A stretch of 58,535 nucleotides of DNA from Anaerococcus sp. AGMB09787 (GCF_022808955.1 NZ_JAKZEY010000002.1:1-58535), one strand, 5' to 3'. Shown: positions 34,400-45,182, numbered from the stretch's first letter. Notes: generated by a model from the sequence alone, not told the origin. Program-made: numbers and translations.

Positions 34400-36514
34400 A
34401 TGGCAGAAAAAATTAGAGTATATCAATTAGCAAAAGAAAATAATATGAGTGCCAAGGAAATGGTTAAGTTATTAAATGAAGAATTTAATATGGATATAAA
34501 GTCACATATGTCTATGGTTTCAGGATCAGAGCTTGAAATAATTAACGAATACTTTGAAGAACTCAAGGAAGAAGAAACTAAAAAATCTAAAAAGCCAGCT
34601 AAGACAAAGAAGGAAACCAAACATCCTAAGAAAAGCGCTGAGGACTATGAAGAAGAGTTTGAGATAGAAGATAAGCCAAAGAAGAAGAGAAAAAAGAAGA
34701 ATAAAAACAAAAAGTCCTCTAAGGTAAATAAAAACCAACAAGTAGAAAAAGAAGAGTCAGGCAAGATCGAAATTCCTGAAACAGTTAATGTAAAGACTTT
34801 TGCTGATAGGCTAGGTGAATCACCAAATGCAGTTATAGGAAAACTCATAGGGCTTGGAGTAATGGCAGGTCTAAATGATCAAATCGAGTATGACCAAGCT
34901 GAACTTGTAGCCTTAGACTTTGGAAAAGAGATAACACCTGAAGTTGAATATGATGCCATTGAAGAACAATCAGTAGAATTAGACTATGAAGATAAGGAAG
35001 AAGATAAGCAAGTTCGTCCACCAGTAGTATCTGTTATGGGCCACGTTGACCATGGTAAAACTTCAATCCTAGATAAGATTAGATCAACCCATGTTACAAG
35101 TGGTGAAGCAGGTGGTATTACTCAACATATAGGTGCGTCAGTTGTAGACCTAGATGGAAGAAAAATTTCCTTCTTGGATACACCAGGCCACGAAGCTTTC
35201 ACTGAGATGAGGATGAGGGGAGCACAATCAACTGATATAGCTATCCTTGTAGTAGCAGCAGATGATGGAGTTATGCCACAAACAATAGAAGCGATAAACC
35301 ACGCCAAGGCTGCAGATATTCCAATAATAGTTGCTATCAACAAGATGGATAAGCAAACGGCTGATCCAAACAGGGTTAAGCAAGAGCTTATGGAATATGG
35401 CCTTGTTTCAGAAGAATGGGGTGGAGATACAATCATGGTAGAAGTATCTGCCCACACCGGCCAAGGAATCGATGACCTCCTTGAGATGGTCCTCCTAGTT
35501 GCTGAAATGAGAGAGCTTAAGGCAAATCCAAATAGACCAGCAGTAGGAATAATAATCGAGGCCCAACTTGATAAGTCAAGGGGAGCAGTTGCAACAGTCC
35601 TTGTTCAAAAGGGTACTCTCCATACAGGAGACTATGTAGTAACAGGTTCTGCATCAGGTAGGATTAGGGCTATGTTTAACTCCTTAGGAGATGCTATAGA
35701 CGAAGCGACACCATCCATGCCAGCGCAAATCCTAGGTCTATCCGACGTAGCAGAAGCTGGAGATAAGATCTATGCAGTAGAAGATGAAAAAGTCGCTAGG
35801 GACTTTGCTAATAGGGCAGCAGAATTTAAGCGTGAAGAACACCTAAAGGCCAAGGCAAATACCAACCTTGAAGATATGTATTCAGACATAAAAGAGGGCG
35901 AACTAAAGGAACTTAATATAATAGTTAAGACTGACGTTAAGGGAACAGTAGATGCAGTTAGCCAATCTCTAACCAAGCTATCTAACGAAGAAGTAAAGGT
36001 ATCAGTTATAGCTGGAGCTGTAGGTGGTATTACTGAATCAGATGTCCTACTAGCCCAAGCATCCAATGCTATTATCATAGGCTTCAATGTAAGACCTACC
36101 CAAGGTGCCCTAGAAAGAGCCAAGGATAATAATATTGAGATAAGAACCTACAGCGTAATCTATGAAGCCATAGAAGATGTAGAAGCAGCTATAAATGGTA
36201 TGCTAGATCCAGAATTTAAGGAAGAAGTCCTAGGAAGGGCAGAAGTACGTGATACCTTCAAGATACCTGGAGCTGGAACTGTAGCAGGTGTTATGGTAAC
36301 CAATGGATCAGTGCCTAGAAGGGCAAAGGTTAGACTCCTTCGTGACAATATCGTAGTCTTTGATGGAGATATTAGCTCAATGAAGAGGTTTAAGGATGAT
36401 GCCAAGGAACTAGCACAAGGCTACGAGGGTGGTATAGGACTAAATAGATTTAACGATGTAAAGGTAGGAGATATAATGGAAGCCTACGAAATCGTTGAAA
36501 AGGAAAGAAATTAA
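34400..36514 (+). CDS. infB: Translation initiation factor IF-2
   Basis: This GTPase places initiator tRNA on the ribosome. N-terminal IF2N repeats (1 to about 50 and about 130-180) flank a lysine-rich linker. The G domain has [25 protein letters not shown] and NKMDK. Domains II to IV follow, with a normal C-terminus. The length of 704 is in the range for low-GC Gram-positives. AGGAGAG precedes the start, 10 nt after rnpM. The stop overlaps rbfA (TAATG). Confidence 0.97.
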   Translation: MAEKIRVYQLAKENNMSAKEMVKLLNEEFNMDIKSHMSMVSGSELEIINEYFEELKEEETKKSKKPAKTKKETKHPKKSAEDYEEEFEIEDKPKKKRKKKNKNKKSSKVNKNQQVEKEESGKIEIPETVNVKTFADRLGESPNAVIGKLIGLGVMAGLNDQIEYDQAELVALDFGKEITPEVEYDAIEEQSVELDYEDKEEDKQVRPPVVSVMGHVDHGKTSILDKIRSTHVTSGEAGGITQHIGASVVDLDGRKISFLDTPGHEAFTEMRMRGAQSTDIAILVVAADDGVMPQTIEAINHAKAADIPIIVAINKMDKQTADPNRVKQELMEYGLVSEEWGGDTIMVEVSAHTGQGIDDLLEMVLLVAEMRELKANPNRPAVGIIIEAQLDKSRGAVATVLVQKGTLHTGDYVVTGSASGRIRAMFNSLGDAIDEATPSMPAQILGLSDVAEAGDKIYAVEDEKVARDFANRAAEFKREEHLKAKANTNLEDMYSDIKEGELKELNIIVKTDVKGTVDAVSQSLTKLSNEEVKVSVIAGAVGGITESDVLLAQASNAIIIGFNVRPTQGALERAKDNNIEIRTYSVIYEAIEDVEAAINGMLDPEFKEEVLGRAEVRDTFKIPGAGTVAGVMVTNGSVPRRAKVRLLRDNIVVFDGDISSMKRFKDDAKELAQGYEGGIGLNRFNDVKVGDIMEAYEIVEKERN

Positions 36515-36900
36515 TGAATAAAAGAAGAACTGAGAGAGTTAGTTCAGAAGTAATGAAAGAACTCTCAAAAATTATAAGAGATGATATAAATGACCCTAGA
36601 CTATCAAGTGAGTCTATGGTCTCAGTCACCGATGTTGAAGTAACCAATGACTTATCCTATGCTGATTGCTATATAAGCGTACTAGGGGATGAAAAGAGCA
36701 AGCAAGATGCCCTAGACGCCCTAAATCAAGCCAAGGGTTATATAAAAGTCCTCATAGGAGATAGGATGAGACTAAGAAGTATGCCTGAATTTAGGTTCAA
36801 ATTCGATGAGTCAATTGAAAGAGGAGCCTACATGGATAAGCTAATCGAAGAAACTATTGCAAAGGATAAGAAAGCCAATGAACAAAGAGAGAATAGATAA
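36514..36900 (+). CDS. rbfA: Ribosome-binding factor A
   Basis: RbfA is a KH-fold factor for late 30S maturation. The 128 residues include RVSSEVMKELSKIIRDD near the start, VTDVEVTNDLSYADCYISVL and the C-terminal MRLRSMPEFRFKFDESIERG. It overlaps infB upstream and the nrnA-like gene downstream (23 nt). Confidence 0.95.
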   Translation: MNKRRTERVSSEVMKELSKIIRDDINDPRLSSESMVSVTDVEVTNDLSYADCYISVLGDEKSKQDALDALNQAKGYIKVLIGDRMRLRSMPEFRFKFDESIERGAYMDKLIEETIAKDKKANEQRENR

Positions 36901-37849
36901 AGAAAAGTTAGATCAATTTAAGGAATTAATAGATGAGAGCCAAACAATAGCCATAGGATCTCACATAAATCCTGATGGCGATAACCTCGGATCAACCCTT
37001 GCCCTAAGAAGGTCTTTGGAACTTTATGGCAAGGAAGTAGAAGTTTTAGCTAATGATACAGTTGACGATTATTTGCAATTTTTGCCTGACGTAGACCATT
37101 ATGGTGAGGCAAAGAGGGATTCTTATGACCTATTTATAATCCTAGACTGTTCAGAATTTGATAGGATTGGAAAACTTACCACCATAGCAAGAAATTCTAA
37201 GAAGACAGCTGTAGTAGACCACCATGTCAAGGGCAAGATATATACAGATCTCAACATAATCTATGATACAGCACCTGCTACTTGTGAGCTAGTCTATGAA
37301 ATAATAGATAGACTTGATTTACCAATGGATGAGACCATAGCAAGCTTACTATTTGCAGGAATTTGTACAGATACAGGAAGGTTCTTGTATTCAAATGTTA
37401 GCGAATATACCCACCTAGTAGCAGGAAAGCTCATAACTGAAGGGGCAGATGTAGAATATATTTTCAGAAATCTCTACCAGTCAAAGCCAATCAAGGTAAT
37501 GAAGTTCGAAACAGACGTTATATCAAAGGCAGAATTTGCTGACAAAAAAGCCTATGCTATGATAAGCAAGGAAGAAGTTGAGAAATTTGGTGTCCAAATG
37601 GGAGATGCTGAAGTCATTGTAAATATGCTAAGGGACCTAGACGAAGTCGAAGTTTCTATGATTCTTAAGGAATATGACAACAACGAATACAAGGTATCCC
37701 TAAGGTCAAAGGGAGTAGATGTATCAGATGTTGCCAGAGCCAATGGTGGTGGAGGACACATCCAAGCTAGCGGATTTTCAATCTTTGAAGATAGTCTAGA
37801 AAAAGCTGACCAAGTAGCAAGAGAAGTCTTAAAGGGAATTAATGTATAG
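36878..37849 (+). CDS. nrnA: DHH-family oligoribonuclease/pAp phosphatase (NrnA-like)
   Basis: It degrades 2-5 nt RNA fragments, and NrnA also dephosphorylates 3'-phosphoadenosine 5'-phosphate. The DHH motifs are GSHINPDGDNLGS, FIILDCSE, VVDHHVKG and the DHHA1 ending GGGGHIQASGF. The start at 36878 (ATG AAC AAA) is preferred over an upstream TTG; it gives 323 residues and lies within the rbfA tail. It overlaps truB by 8 nt. Confidence 0.93.
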   Translation: MNKERIDKEKLDQFKELIDESQTIAIGSHINPDGDNLGSTLALRRSLELYGKEVEVLANDTVDDYLQFLPDVDHYGEAKRDSYDLFIILDCSEFDRIGKLTTIARNSKKTAVVDHHVKGKIYTDLNIIYDTAPATCELVYEIIDRLDLPMDETIASLLFAGICTDTGRFLYSNVSEYTHLVAGKLITEGADVEYIFRNLYQSKPIKVMKFETDVISKAEFADKKAYAMISKEEVEKFGVQMGDAEVIVNMLRDLDEVEVSMILKEYDNNEYKVSLRSKGVDVSDVARANGGGGHIQASGFSIFEDSLEKADQVAREVLKGINV

Positions 37850-38723
37850 CGGAATTCTTATAGTTGATAAGGAAGAAGGAATTTCATCAGCTAGGGTCGT
37901 ATCCCTAGTAAGGGCTGCCTTCAACCAAAAAAAGGTCGGCCACACTGGAACTCTTGACCTAGAAGCCTCTGGTCTCTTGCCCATAGTCTTGGGTAAGGCT
38001 ACCAAGGTATCTGACTATATGATGGAGAAGCAAAAGACCTATATAGCCAAGGCTCACTTTGGAATAAAGACCGATACCCTAGATAGGGCAGGCGAGGTTA
38101 TAGGAAGGTCTGACAAAGTTATTAGCAAGGAAGAATTGGAAGCTGTATTAGAAAATTACAAGGGGGAGATTGAGCAAATCCCTCCCATGTATTCAGCCCT
38201 CAAGGTAAATGGCAAAAAGCTTTATGACCTAGCCCGAGAAGGACAAACCATAGACCGCAAGAGGCGCAAGGTAAGGATATATGACATCAAGATAATAGAC
38301 TTTGCCTTTCCCCTAGCTACTATCGAAGTAACTTGTTCCAAGGGGACCTATATAAGGACCTTGATAGATGATATAGGGGAAGACCTAGGGACCCTTGCCT
38401 ATGTAAAGGGCCTTAGAAGGATTAGGGTCGGTAATTTTCTAGTGGAAGATGCCATAAAGTCTCAGGATATAATGGAGACTGACATAGAAGATCTTAAGGC
38501 TATGCTAAAGGGCCCTGACCTTGCCCTTGAGCGATATGAGAGATACGACCTTGACCAGACCTACTTCAAAAAAATAATTAATGGGATGACAGTAAGAATT
38601 CCCGATAAAAACCAAGGACTAGTTAGACTTTATATAGATAATGAATTTATAGGACTTGCAAGGGCTTTTCTAAGCAAGGGCGAGTATTTTCTAAAAATGG
38701 AGAAAGTATTTTATGATAGATGA
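37842..38723 (+). CDS. truB: tRNA pseudouridine-55 synthase
   Basis: It makes pseudouridine 55 in the T-loop of tRNA. The catalytic Asp is in GTLDLEASGLLPI, with KVGHT just before it, QIPPMYSALKVNGKKLYDLAR in the middle and CSKGTYIRTLIDDIGEDLG later. The 293-residue length is normal. It overlaps both neighbours, as usual in the rbfA-truB-ribF run. Confidence 0.96.
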   Translation: MYSGILIVDKEEGISSARVVSLVRAAFNQKKVGHTGTLDLEASGLLPIVLGKATKVSDYMMEKQKTYIAKAHFGIKTDTLDRAGEVIGRSDKVISKEELEAVLENYKGEIEQIPPMYSALKVNGKKLYDLAREGQTIDRKRRKVRIYDIKIIDFAFPLATIEVTCSKGTYIRTLIDDIGEDLGTLAYVKGLRRIRVGNFLVEDAIKSQDIMETDIEDLKAMLKGPDLALERYERYDLDQTYFKKIINGMTVRIPDKNQGLVRLYIDNEFIGLARAFLSKGEYFLKMEKVFYDR

Positions 38724-39669
38724 GATAATAATTTATGACCTAAACATAGATCTACCAGACCTAGGCAGGAAGGCAGTTAGCCTAGGAAATTTTGATGGAG
38801 TCCACTTGGGTCATCAGAAACTTATGAAAAACAACTTGGAAATTAGTGAAAAATACAACCTAGATCCAGCTGTACTCTTATTTAAGGAAAATACTAAGTT
38901 AAAATTACAAGATGAGAAGGCCTATCTAACAAGTCTAGATGACAAGATAGAAATCCTTGCAAGCCTTGGTATAAAGACCTTTTGCCTAATCGACTTTGAT
39001 GAGAAATTTATGAACCTAAGTCCTAAGAGATTTATAGCTGACATTATAAGTGAAAAATTAAATGCGAGCTATGTCATTTGTGGCGAGGACTATAGGTTTG
39101 GGAAAAATGCCAAGGGAAGTGTAGAAACTCTCAAAAAATACGAATGTAATTACAATTACAAGACATCAGTAGTAGAATTTGAGAAAGAAAATGAAGATGA
39201 GAAGATTTCTTCTAATACTATCAGAGACTTGGTAAGAAATGGCGAGATAAATGATGCCAATAGGCTTCTAGGAAGAAATTATAGAATCAAGGGAGTTGTA
39301 GTATCAGGTTACAAGAGAGGGAGGACTATGAACTTCCCTACAGCTAACCTCAAAACATCCTTTAACTACCTCCTTCCAAGAGATGGTGTCTACCTATCCA
39401 AGGTAAATATAGATGATAAGTCATACTTTGGTCTAACCAATGTTGGCTCAAATCCTACCTTCGAGAATGAAAATAGGAAGAGCGAAACCCATATTCTAGA
39501 TTTTGACCAAGATATCTATGGCAAGGAGATTTCTATAGAATTTCTAGAATTTTTTAGGGATGACTTTAAATTTGATTCCAAGGAAGACCTGGTAGAGCAA
39601 ATGAATAAAGACAAGGCCATGGCCTATGACCATATTGAAAAAATTGGAAAAGATTTTACAAACATCTAA
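38713..39669 (+). CDS. ribF: Bifunctional riboflavin kinase/FAD synthetase
   Basis: It converts riboflavin to FMN and FAD. The N-terminal FAD synthetase domain has SLGNFDGVHLGHQKL and ICGEDYRFGKNAKG. The C-terminal riboflavin kinase domain has GRTMNFPTANL and GLTNVGSNPTF. The 318-residue length is standard. The promoter of rpsO lies in its last codons. Confidence 0.96.
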   Translation: MIDEIIIYDLNIDLPDLGRKAVSLGNFDGVHLGHQKLMKNNLEISEKYNLDPAVLLFKENTKLKLQDEKAYLTSLDDKIEILASLGIKTFCLIDFDEKFMNLSPKRFIADIISEKLNASYVICGEDYRFGKNAKGSVETLKKYECNYNYKTSVVEFEKENEDEKISSNTIRDLVRNGEINDANRLLGRNYRIKGVVVSGYKRGRTMNFPTANLKTSFNYLLPRDGVYLSKVNIDDKSYFGLTNVGSNPTFENENRKSETHILDFDQDIYGKEISIEFLEFFRDDFKFDSKEDLVEQMNKDKAMAYDHIEKIGKDFTNI

Positions 39670-39682
39670 TTAAGAGTATAAT
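39655..39682 (+). promoter_or_regulatory. Promoter of rpsO, overlapping the end of ribF
   Basis: TTTACA (39655-39660) and TATAAT (39677-39682) are spaced 16 bp apart. The resulting leader of about 70 nt before rpsO can fold (TTTAC near 39697 with GTAAA near 39728), which fits the known habit of S15 to regulate its own mRNA. The fold is not proven here. Confidence 0.65.
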
Positions 39683-39759
39683 AAAACAGTACCTTTACTA
39701 AGTAATTGAAACCTCGACTTTTACTTTGTAAATGGCAAATAGAATTTATGGAGGAAAAT

Positions 39760-40026
39760 ATGTTAAAACCAGAAGACAAACAAGCAATAATCAAAGAATA
39801 CCAAAAAGACGAAGGAGATACAGGTTCTCCAGAAGTACAAATTGCAATTTTAACAAAAAGAATTGCTGATTTAACAGAACATTTAAAAGAAAATAAAAAA
39901 GACCACTCATCTAGAAGAGGTCTTTACAAGATGATCAGACGTAGAAAAGGAATGTTAAACTACCTTAAAAACAAGGATATTGATAGATACAGATCTATAA
40001 TTGAGAGACTTGGAATAAGAGGTTAA
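39760..40026 (+). CDS. rpsO: Ribosomal protein S15
   Basis: This 30S protein binds 16S rRNA early in assembly. The ATG at 39760, preceded by GGAGG, gives 88 residues starting MLKPEDKQ; an upstream in-frame ATG lies on the wrong side of this site. Hallmarks are [28 protein letters not shown] and [11 protein letters not shown] hairpin follows before pnp. Confidence 0.97.
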   Translation: MLKPEDKQAIIKEYQKDEGDTGSPEVQIAILTKRIADLTEHLKENKKDHSSRRGLYKMIRRRKGMLNYLKNKDIDRYRSIIERLGIRG

Positions 40027-40031
40027 TTATT

Positions 40032-40055
40032 GGCGGGGCTTACCCGCCTTATTTT
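40032..40055 (+). terminator. Hairpin between rpsO and pnp
   Basis: GGCGGG-GCTTA-CCCGCC is a perfect 6-bp GC stem followed by TTATTTT. As pnp starts only 15 nt later without an obvious promoter of its own, this may be a partial terminator or an mRNA processing site. Confidence 0.7.
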
Positions 40056-40069
40056 GTATAGGAGTAAAG

Positions 40070-42229
40070 ATGGTAAATACTTATAAATATTCATCAAAAA
40101 GAGGCAGGGACATAGAAGTAACCATAGGCAAGTTTGCTGAGCAAACTAATGGCGAATGTTACATAAGGAGTGGGGACACTTCACTACTTGTAACTGCTGT
40201 AGCAAGTGAGAAGCCAAGGGAAGGGGTAGACTTTTTCCCACTAATCTGTGATTTCCAAGAAAAATTATACGCAATTGGTAAGATTCCAGGTGGATTTTTG
40301 AGAAGAGAGGGTAAGGCTAGTGACGAAGCAACCCTTATATCAAGGCAAATGGATAGGCCACTAAGACCACTTTTCCCAGAAAATTATTACAATGATGTCC
40401 AAGTCGTTGCAACAGTTTTATCTATGGAAGAAGATGTCCTTCCTGATCCATTAACTACAATAGGAGCATCTATTGCCTTAGGTATATCAGATATTCCTTT
40501 TGATGGTCCAGTAGGGGCTGTAACTGTAGGTAAGGTTGATGGTGAGCTAATCATTAATCCAGATAAGAACCAAAGAGAAAAATCAGACCTAACCCTTACA
40601 GTAGCAGGCAAAAAAGGCGCTATCAACATGGTAGAAGCAGGGGCTAACGAGCTATCAGAAGAAGAAATGCTAGAAGCCATGCTCCTTGCCCTAGAAGAGA
40701 TAGGTGATATCTCAGACTTTATCCAAAGTATAATCGATGATATAGGCAAGGAAAAAATGGAAGTTCCTGAAGTAGAAGAAACTGAGCTTGATAGGTTAAT
40801 CAGTGCAGACTTTGAAGAAGATATCAAAAGCTCAATCAGAACAACAGATAAGACTGAGAGAGAAGACAATATCTTTAGGATAGAAGAAGCTGCCAAGGAA
40901 AAATACCTAGAAGAATATCCTGAATGTGAAGATGAAATTCATAGAAGAGTCGACTCTATCATGAAAAAAGAAGTCCGCCGTATGATTTCTATTGATAAGA
41001 TAAGACCTGACGGTAGAGAACTTACAGAGATAAGACCACTATCAGCAGAAGCAGGACTTTTGCCAAGGGTACATGGTTCAGGTTTATTTAAGAGGGGCCA
41101 AACTCAAGTCCTATCAGTAGTAACCTTAGGGTCTCCTGCCGATGTTCAAATAATTGATGGATTAAACAAGGAAGAAATCAAGAAAAGATATATCCACCAA
41201 TACAATTTCCCACCATTTTCTGTAGGAGATATCAAACCTCTAAGGGGACCTGGTAGAAGGGAGATAGGTCATGGAAGACTCGCAGAAAGAGCCTTGATCC
41301 CAGTATTGCCAGATGAGAGTGATTTTCCATATACAATTAGAGTAGTATCAGAAGTCCTATCATCCAATGGATCAAGTTCCCAAGCCTCTATTTGTGGATC
41401 AACCCTAAGTTTGATGGATGCAGGAGTTCCAATCAAGAAGCCAGTTGCAGGTATAGCTATGGGACTTATCAAAGAAGATGATTCTATATCAATTCTTACA
41501 GATATCCAAGGTCTAGAAGACCACCTTGGCGATATGGACTTCAAGGTAGCAGGTACTCGTGATGGTATAACTGCCCTTCAAATGGATATTAAGATAGCTG
41601 GTATTACTAGGGAAGTTCTAGAAACGTCCCTCCAAGATGCCCACAGTGCTCGTATGAGAATCCTTGATGTAATCGAATCTGCCATAGATGCGCCAAGAGC
41701 TGACATATCAGACTACGCACCAAGACTTTTCACCATGGACATAGATCCAGAGAAAGTTCGTGATGTAATTGGTTCTGGTGGAAAAAATATAAATAGAATC
41801 ATAGATGCAACGGGTGTCAAAATCGAAACAGAAGATGATGGCCATATAACCGTAGCATCAGAAAATGGCGAAAGTGGAAAGAAAGCCATCGAGATGATAA
41901 GAAACATAGTAACTGACCCTAAGGCTGGAGATATCTTTACTGGTACAGTTACAAAAATTATGAATTTCGGTGCCTTTGTAGAAATTGCCATAGGCAAGGA
42001 AGGACTCCTTCACATTAGCCAAATCGATACTAAGAGAATTGACAAGGTTGAAGATGTCCTAAGTATCGGAGACGAAGTTACAGTTAAGGTTACTGAAATT
42101 GATAGACAAGGTAGGATCAATCTTTCAAGAAAGGCCCTTCTCAAAAAAGAAGAAGCTGAGGCATGGCCACTAGACAAGTCTCCATACAAGAGAGATAATA
42201 ATGCTAGAAATAATAGAAACAACCATTAA
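40070..42229 (+). CDS. pnp: Polynucleotide phosphorylase
   Basis: This 3'-5' phosphorolytic exoribonuclease takes part in RNA decay. Two RNase PH domains (the second from about 310, RPDGRELTEIRPL, with GRREIGHGRLAERAL) are joined by a helical linker. A KH domain (VIGSGGKNINRIID) and an S1 domain (GTVTKIMNFGAFVEI) follow. The 719-residue length is normal. The S15-PNPase order is conserved in many bacteria. Confidence 0.97.
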   Translation: MVNTYKYSSKRGRDIEVTIGKFAEQTNGECYIRSGDTSLLVTAVASEKPREGVDFFPLICDFQEKLYAIGKIPGGFLRREGKASDEATLISRQMDRPLRPLFPENYYNDVQVVATVLSMEEDVLPDPLTTIGASIALGISDIPFDGPVGAVTVGKVDGELIINPDKNQREKSDLTLTVAGKKGAINMVEAGANELSEEEMLEAMLLALEEIGDISDFIQSIIDDIGKEKMEVPEVEETELDRLISADFEEDIKSSIRTTDKTEREDNIFRIEEAAKEKYLEEYPECEDEIHRRVDSIMKKEVRRMISIDKIRPDGRELTEIRPLSAEAGLLPRVHGSGLFKRGQTQVLSVVTLGSPADVQIIDGLNKEEIKKRYIHQYNFPPFSVGDIKPLRGPGRREIGHGRLAERALIPVLPDESDFPYTIRVVSEVLSSNGSSSQASICGSTLSLMDAGVPIKKPVAGIAMGLIKEDDSISILTDIQGLEDHLGDMDFKVAGTRDGITALQMDIKIAGITREVLETSLQDAHSARMRILDVIESAIDAPRADISDYAPRLFTMDIDPEKVRDVIGSGGKNINRIIDATGVKIETEDDGHITVASENGESGKKAIEMIRNIVTDPKAGDIFTGTVTKIMNFGAFVEIAIGKEGLLHISQIDTKRIDKVEDVLSIGDEVTVKVTEIDRQGRINLSRKALLKKEEAEAWPLDKSPYKRDNNARNNRNNH

Positions 42230-42247
42230 TTTGTTTAGTAACTAAGT

Positions 42248-42272
42248 AAGCTGCCAAAGGGCAGTTTATTTT
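42248..42272 (+). terminator. Terminator after pnp
   Basis: CTGCC-AAAG-GGCAG with flanking AAG/TTT pairs is followed by TTATTTTTT. Confidence 0.75.
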
Positions 42273-42309
42273 TTGCTCTCATTATTATATAATCAATGTA
42301 GAGGTAGCT

Positions 42310-44613
42310 ATGACAGGTAAGAATGATAATAGAATTAGAAAAAAATCGAAGAACAAGAATCCGAATAGGACTAAAAGAGTAAAACCAAGGGAAAAATCTT
42401 TTGACATAAAAAAATTCTCGTTAATAATTATGGTACTACAGGTCTTTTTATTTGTCTTTATATTAAGTTCAAACACTGGCTTTATGGGAGATTTCTTGGA
42501 GCAGTTTTTTGGAAAGATCTTCGGAAAACTTTCCCTAGTTTTTCCAATTTTGATGTTTTTGACCTTCTTAACTTCCTTCAGGGGGACCTTCAAAAACCAC
42601 CTAAGTGAATTTGTCCTAGCCTATATAATCTACCTATTGGTCCTAGGACTCTTATCTAAAGACTATTTGAGAAATACCTTAAAGTGGACTATGGAATATT
42701 CAGCCTTGCAAAGTGTCAAGGGTGGCGGAGGATTGGGTGGACTAGTTGCCCACCTTGTAATAGGACTTATAGGAGAGCTAGGTCTATATCTAATGCTTAT
42801 AGTCTCTAGCCTTGCCCTAATAATCGACCTAAGTCCCCTTACCTACAGGGAATTTTTTGGGAAGGGTCGTGATATCTCCCTAATTGCCTACAATTCGTCC
42901 AAGGCCTTTATTGGAGATTCAAGGAATAAAATCAAAGCTAAAAATAAAGAAAGGCAAGAAAGAAAGGCGCCAGAAGAAAAATCGGAAGAAGAAGTAAAAA
43001 CAAATAAAAGAATAAGTCTAGAAGAAAAGCCAAGAAAAGATCTAGAAAGACCATCCAAAGCCCACAAGAAACCCCTCCAAACAATTAACTTAGATGACCT
43101 AGGAGAGGCCAAAGTCAACAATTATAGGTCTAGACAGGTAGAATTGGCAGACCTAAATGAAAGCTTTAAGAGGGAATTTGGCTCTTATACTTATCCTGCC
43201 ATTGACCTCCTTGATGCTAGAAATGATGTGTCAGATATTGACAATAACGAAATAAAAGAAAAGGCAAGAGCCATAGAGGAGACCCTAGATTCCTTCGCTA
43301 TAGAGGCGAGAGTTGTCCAAATTGATGTAGGTCCTACAGTAACCTGCTATGAACTAAAACCCCAAAGGGGAGTCAAGGTAAGTAAGATAGTTAACCTTGC
43401 TGATGACCTCTCCCTTGCCCTTGCGACAAGTGGGATAAGGATTCTTGCCCCAATTCCTGGTAAGAGCCACATAGGGATAGAAGTACCAAATGACAAGAAG
43501 GAAGTAGTAGGCCTAAAGGAAATTATATCTTCAGAAGCATTTGTGAAAAGCAAATACAAGATTCCCTTTGCCATGGGTAAGTCTATATCGGGTGATATTG
43601 TCGTATCAGCCATAGAAAAAATGCCTCACCTCCTGGTATCGGGAGCTACTGGATCTGGTAAGTCTGTCTGTATCAACACGATTATAATGTCAATTCTTTA
43701 CAAACATTCACCAGAAGATGTCAAACTCCTACTCATAGATCCAAAGGTAGTAGAACTTTCTATCTACAACGGAATTCCTCACCTTATAATGCCAGTAATA
43801 ACTGATCCCAAGAAGGCATCATCTTCATTATTTTGGGGGATAAGTGAGATGGAGAGAAGGTATAAGCTCTTTGAGAGCAACCATGTAAGAGATATAGTTG
43901 GCTACAAAAAAAACCTAGAATCTGATGATTCCATGGAAAAACTACCATATATAGTCATAATTATAGACGAGCTAGCTGACCTCATGATGACAGTAGGATC
44001 TGAAGTAGAAGACTATATAACAAGGCTTGCCCAAAAATCCAGGGCCTGTGGTATCCACCTAATTATAGCGACCCAAAGACCAACAGTAGATGTTATAACA
44101 GGAACCATTAAGGCAAACATACCTTCTAGGATTTCCTTTGCAGTAACTAGTCAAATAGACTCAAGGACTATACTAGATACCCAAGGAGCTGAGAAACTCC
44201 TCGGCAAGGGCGATATGCTCTACGCATCATCAGATTCAATGAGACCAGTTAGAATCCAAGGAGCCTTCGTATCAGATAATGAAGTAATCAGAGTAGTCGA
44301 AAGCCTCAAAGAAGATAACGAGATAGACTATAACCAAGAAGCTATTGATAAAATAGAAGAAGAAAGCCAAAAAATAGAGGCCAGCGAAGATGAAGATGAA
44401 TTGATAGATGAGGCTATCAAAATAATAATAAATGAAAAAACAGCTTCAGTATCCCTCCTCCAAAGAAAACTAAAAATTGGCTATGCCAGAGCTGGTAGGC
44501 TCATTGACCAACTAGAAACCAGGGGACTTGTTGGAGGATACGAGGGAAGTAAACCTAGGAAGGTTCTAGTAGATAAATCTTACTTACAAGGAGAAGAAAA
44601 TGAACTTAGCTAA
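42310..44613 (+). CDS. ftsK: DNA translocase FtsK/SpoIIIE
   Basis: This membrane-anchored motor pumps DNA at the division septum. An N-terminal basic stretch and about four membrane segments (about 38-170) precede a charged linker. The motor domain has the Walker A motif GATGSGKSVCINTI, Walker B IVIIIDELADLMM and ATQRPTVDVITG. The gamma winged-helix domain at the end has SVSLLQRKLKIGYARAGRLID. The 767-residue length is typical. It overlaps pgsA by 14 nt. Confidence 0.95.
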   Translation: MTGKNDNRIRKKSKNKNPNRTKRVKPREKSFDIKKFSLIIMVLQVFLFVFILSSNTGFMGDFLEQFFGKIFGKLSLVFPILMFLTFLTSFRGTFKNHLSEFVLAYIIYLLVLGLLSKDYLRNTLKWTMEYSALQSVKGGGGLGGLVAHLVIGLIGELGLYLMLIVSSLALIIDLSPLTYREFFGKGRDISLIAYNSSKAFIGDSRNKIKAKNKERQERKAPEEKSEEEVKTNKRISLEEKPRKDLERPSKAHKKPLQTINLDDLGEAKVNNYRSRQVELADLNESFKREFGSYTYPAIDLLDARNDVSDIDNNEIKEKARAIEETLDSFAIEARVVQIDVGPTVTCYELKPQRGVKVSKIVNLADDLSLALATSGIRILAPIPGKSHIGIEVPNDKKEVVGLKEIISSEAFVKSKYKIPFAMGKSISGDIVVSAIEKMPHLLVSGATGSGKSVCINTIIMSILYKHSPEDVKLLLIDPKVVELSIYNGIPHLIMPVITDPKKASSSLFWGISEMERRYKLFESNHVRDIVGYKKNLESDDSMEKLPYIVIIIDELADLMMTVGSEVEDYITRLAQKSRACGIHLIIATQRPTVDVITGTIKANIPSRISFAVTSQIDSRTILDTQGAEKLLGKGDMLYASSDSMRPVRIQGAFVSDNEVIRVVESLKEDNEIDYNQEAIDKIEEESQKIEASEDEDELIDEAIKIIINEKTASVSLLQRKLKIGYARAGRLIDQLETRGLVGGYEGSKPRKVLVDKSYLQGEENELS

Positions 44614-45130
44614 CAAAATAACAACATTAAGACTATTACTAATACCTGTTTTCGTTCTTGCCTACTACCTACTTGGTAGGGATATGAATATAGCAGCCAT
44701 AATATTTATAATAGCATCCTTGACAGATGCCCTAGACGGCTATATAGCAAGGTCTAGAAAGCTTGTCACCACCTTTGGCAAATTCGTAGACCCCTTGGTA
44801 GACAAGGTACTCACCATGGCAGCCTTCATAGTACTCGTAGAAGGAAAGATCCTACCTGCTTGGGCAGTAGTCATAATAATAGCAAGAGAGCTTATCATAA
44901 CAGGCTTTAGGACACTCGCAGCTGATGCAGGAAAAACAATAGCTGCATCCCCTTGGGGCAAGGCAAAAACCATAAGCCAAATGGTATCCCTAGTCATGCT
45001 CCTAGTCAATATACCAATCCTAAACAAAATAGGAATCTGGGTCTTCTATATAGCAGTAATCCTAACCCTAATATCTGGCCTTGACTACCTCTACAAAAAC
45101 AAAGAAGTCCTAGACTTAGAAAATATCTAA
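44600..45130 (+). CDS. pgsA: CDP-diacylglycerol-glycerol-3-phosphate 3-phosphatidyltransferase
   Basis: This membrane enzyme makes phosphatidylglycerol phosphate from the CdsA product. The CDP-alcohol transferase signature D-x2-DG-x2-AR-x8-G-x3-D-x3-D is seen in TDALDGYIARSR and FGKFVDPLVDKV. Four to five membrane segments occur in 176 residues. A perfect terminator follows, ending the rimP-pgsA run. Confidence 0.95.
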   Translation: MNLANKITTLRLLLIPVFVLAYYLLGRDMNIAAIIFIIASLTDALDGYIARSRKLVTTFGKFVDPLVDKVLTMAAFIVLVEGKILPAWAVVIIIARELIITGFRTLAADAGKTIAASPWGKAKTISQMVSLVMLLVNIPILNKIGIWVFYIAVILTLISGLDYLYKNKEVLDLENI

Positions 45131-45134
45131 CACT

Positions 45135-45164
45135 TAGCCTTGCCATTATGGCAAGGCTATTTTA
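45135..45164 (+). terminator. Terminator after pgsA
   Basis: TAGCCTTGCC and GGCAAGGCTA make a perfect 10-bp stem with an ATTAT loop, followed by TTTTAG. Confidence 0.9.
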
Positions 45165-45182
45165 GTTAATTTATAATAACAT

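Noticed and set aside
35122-35457. Long antisense frames inside infB, rpoD, pnp and other genes
   Set aside because: They mirror strongly conserved genes on the other strand and have serine/isoleucine-rich shadow composition.
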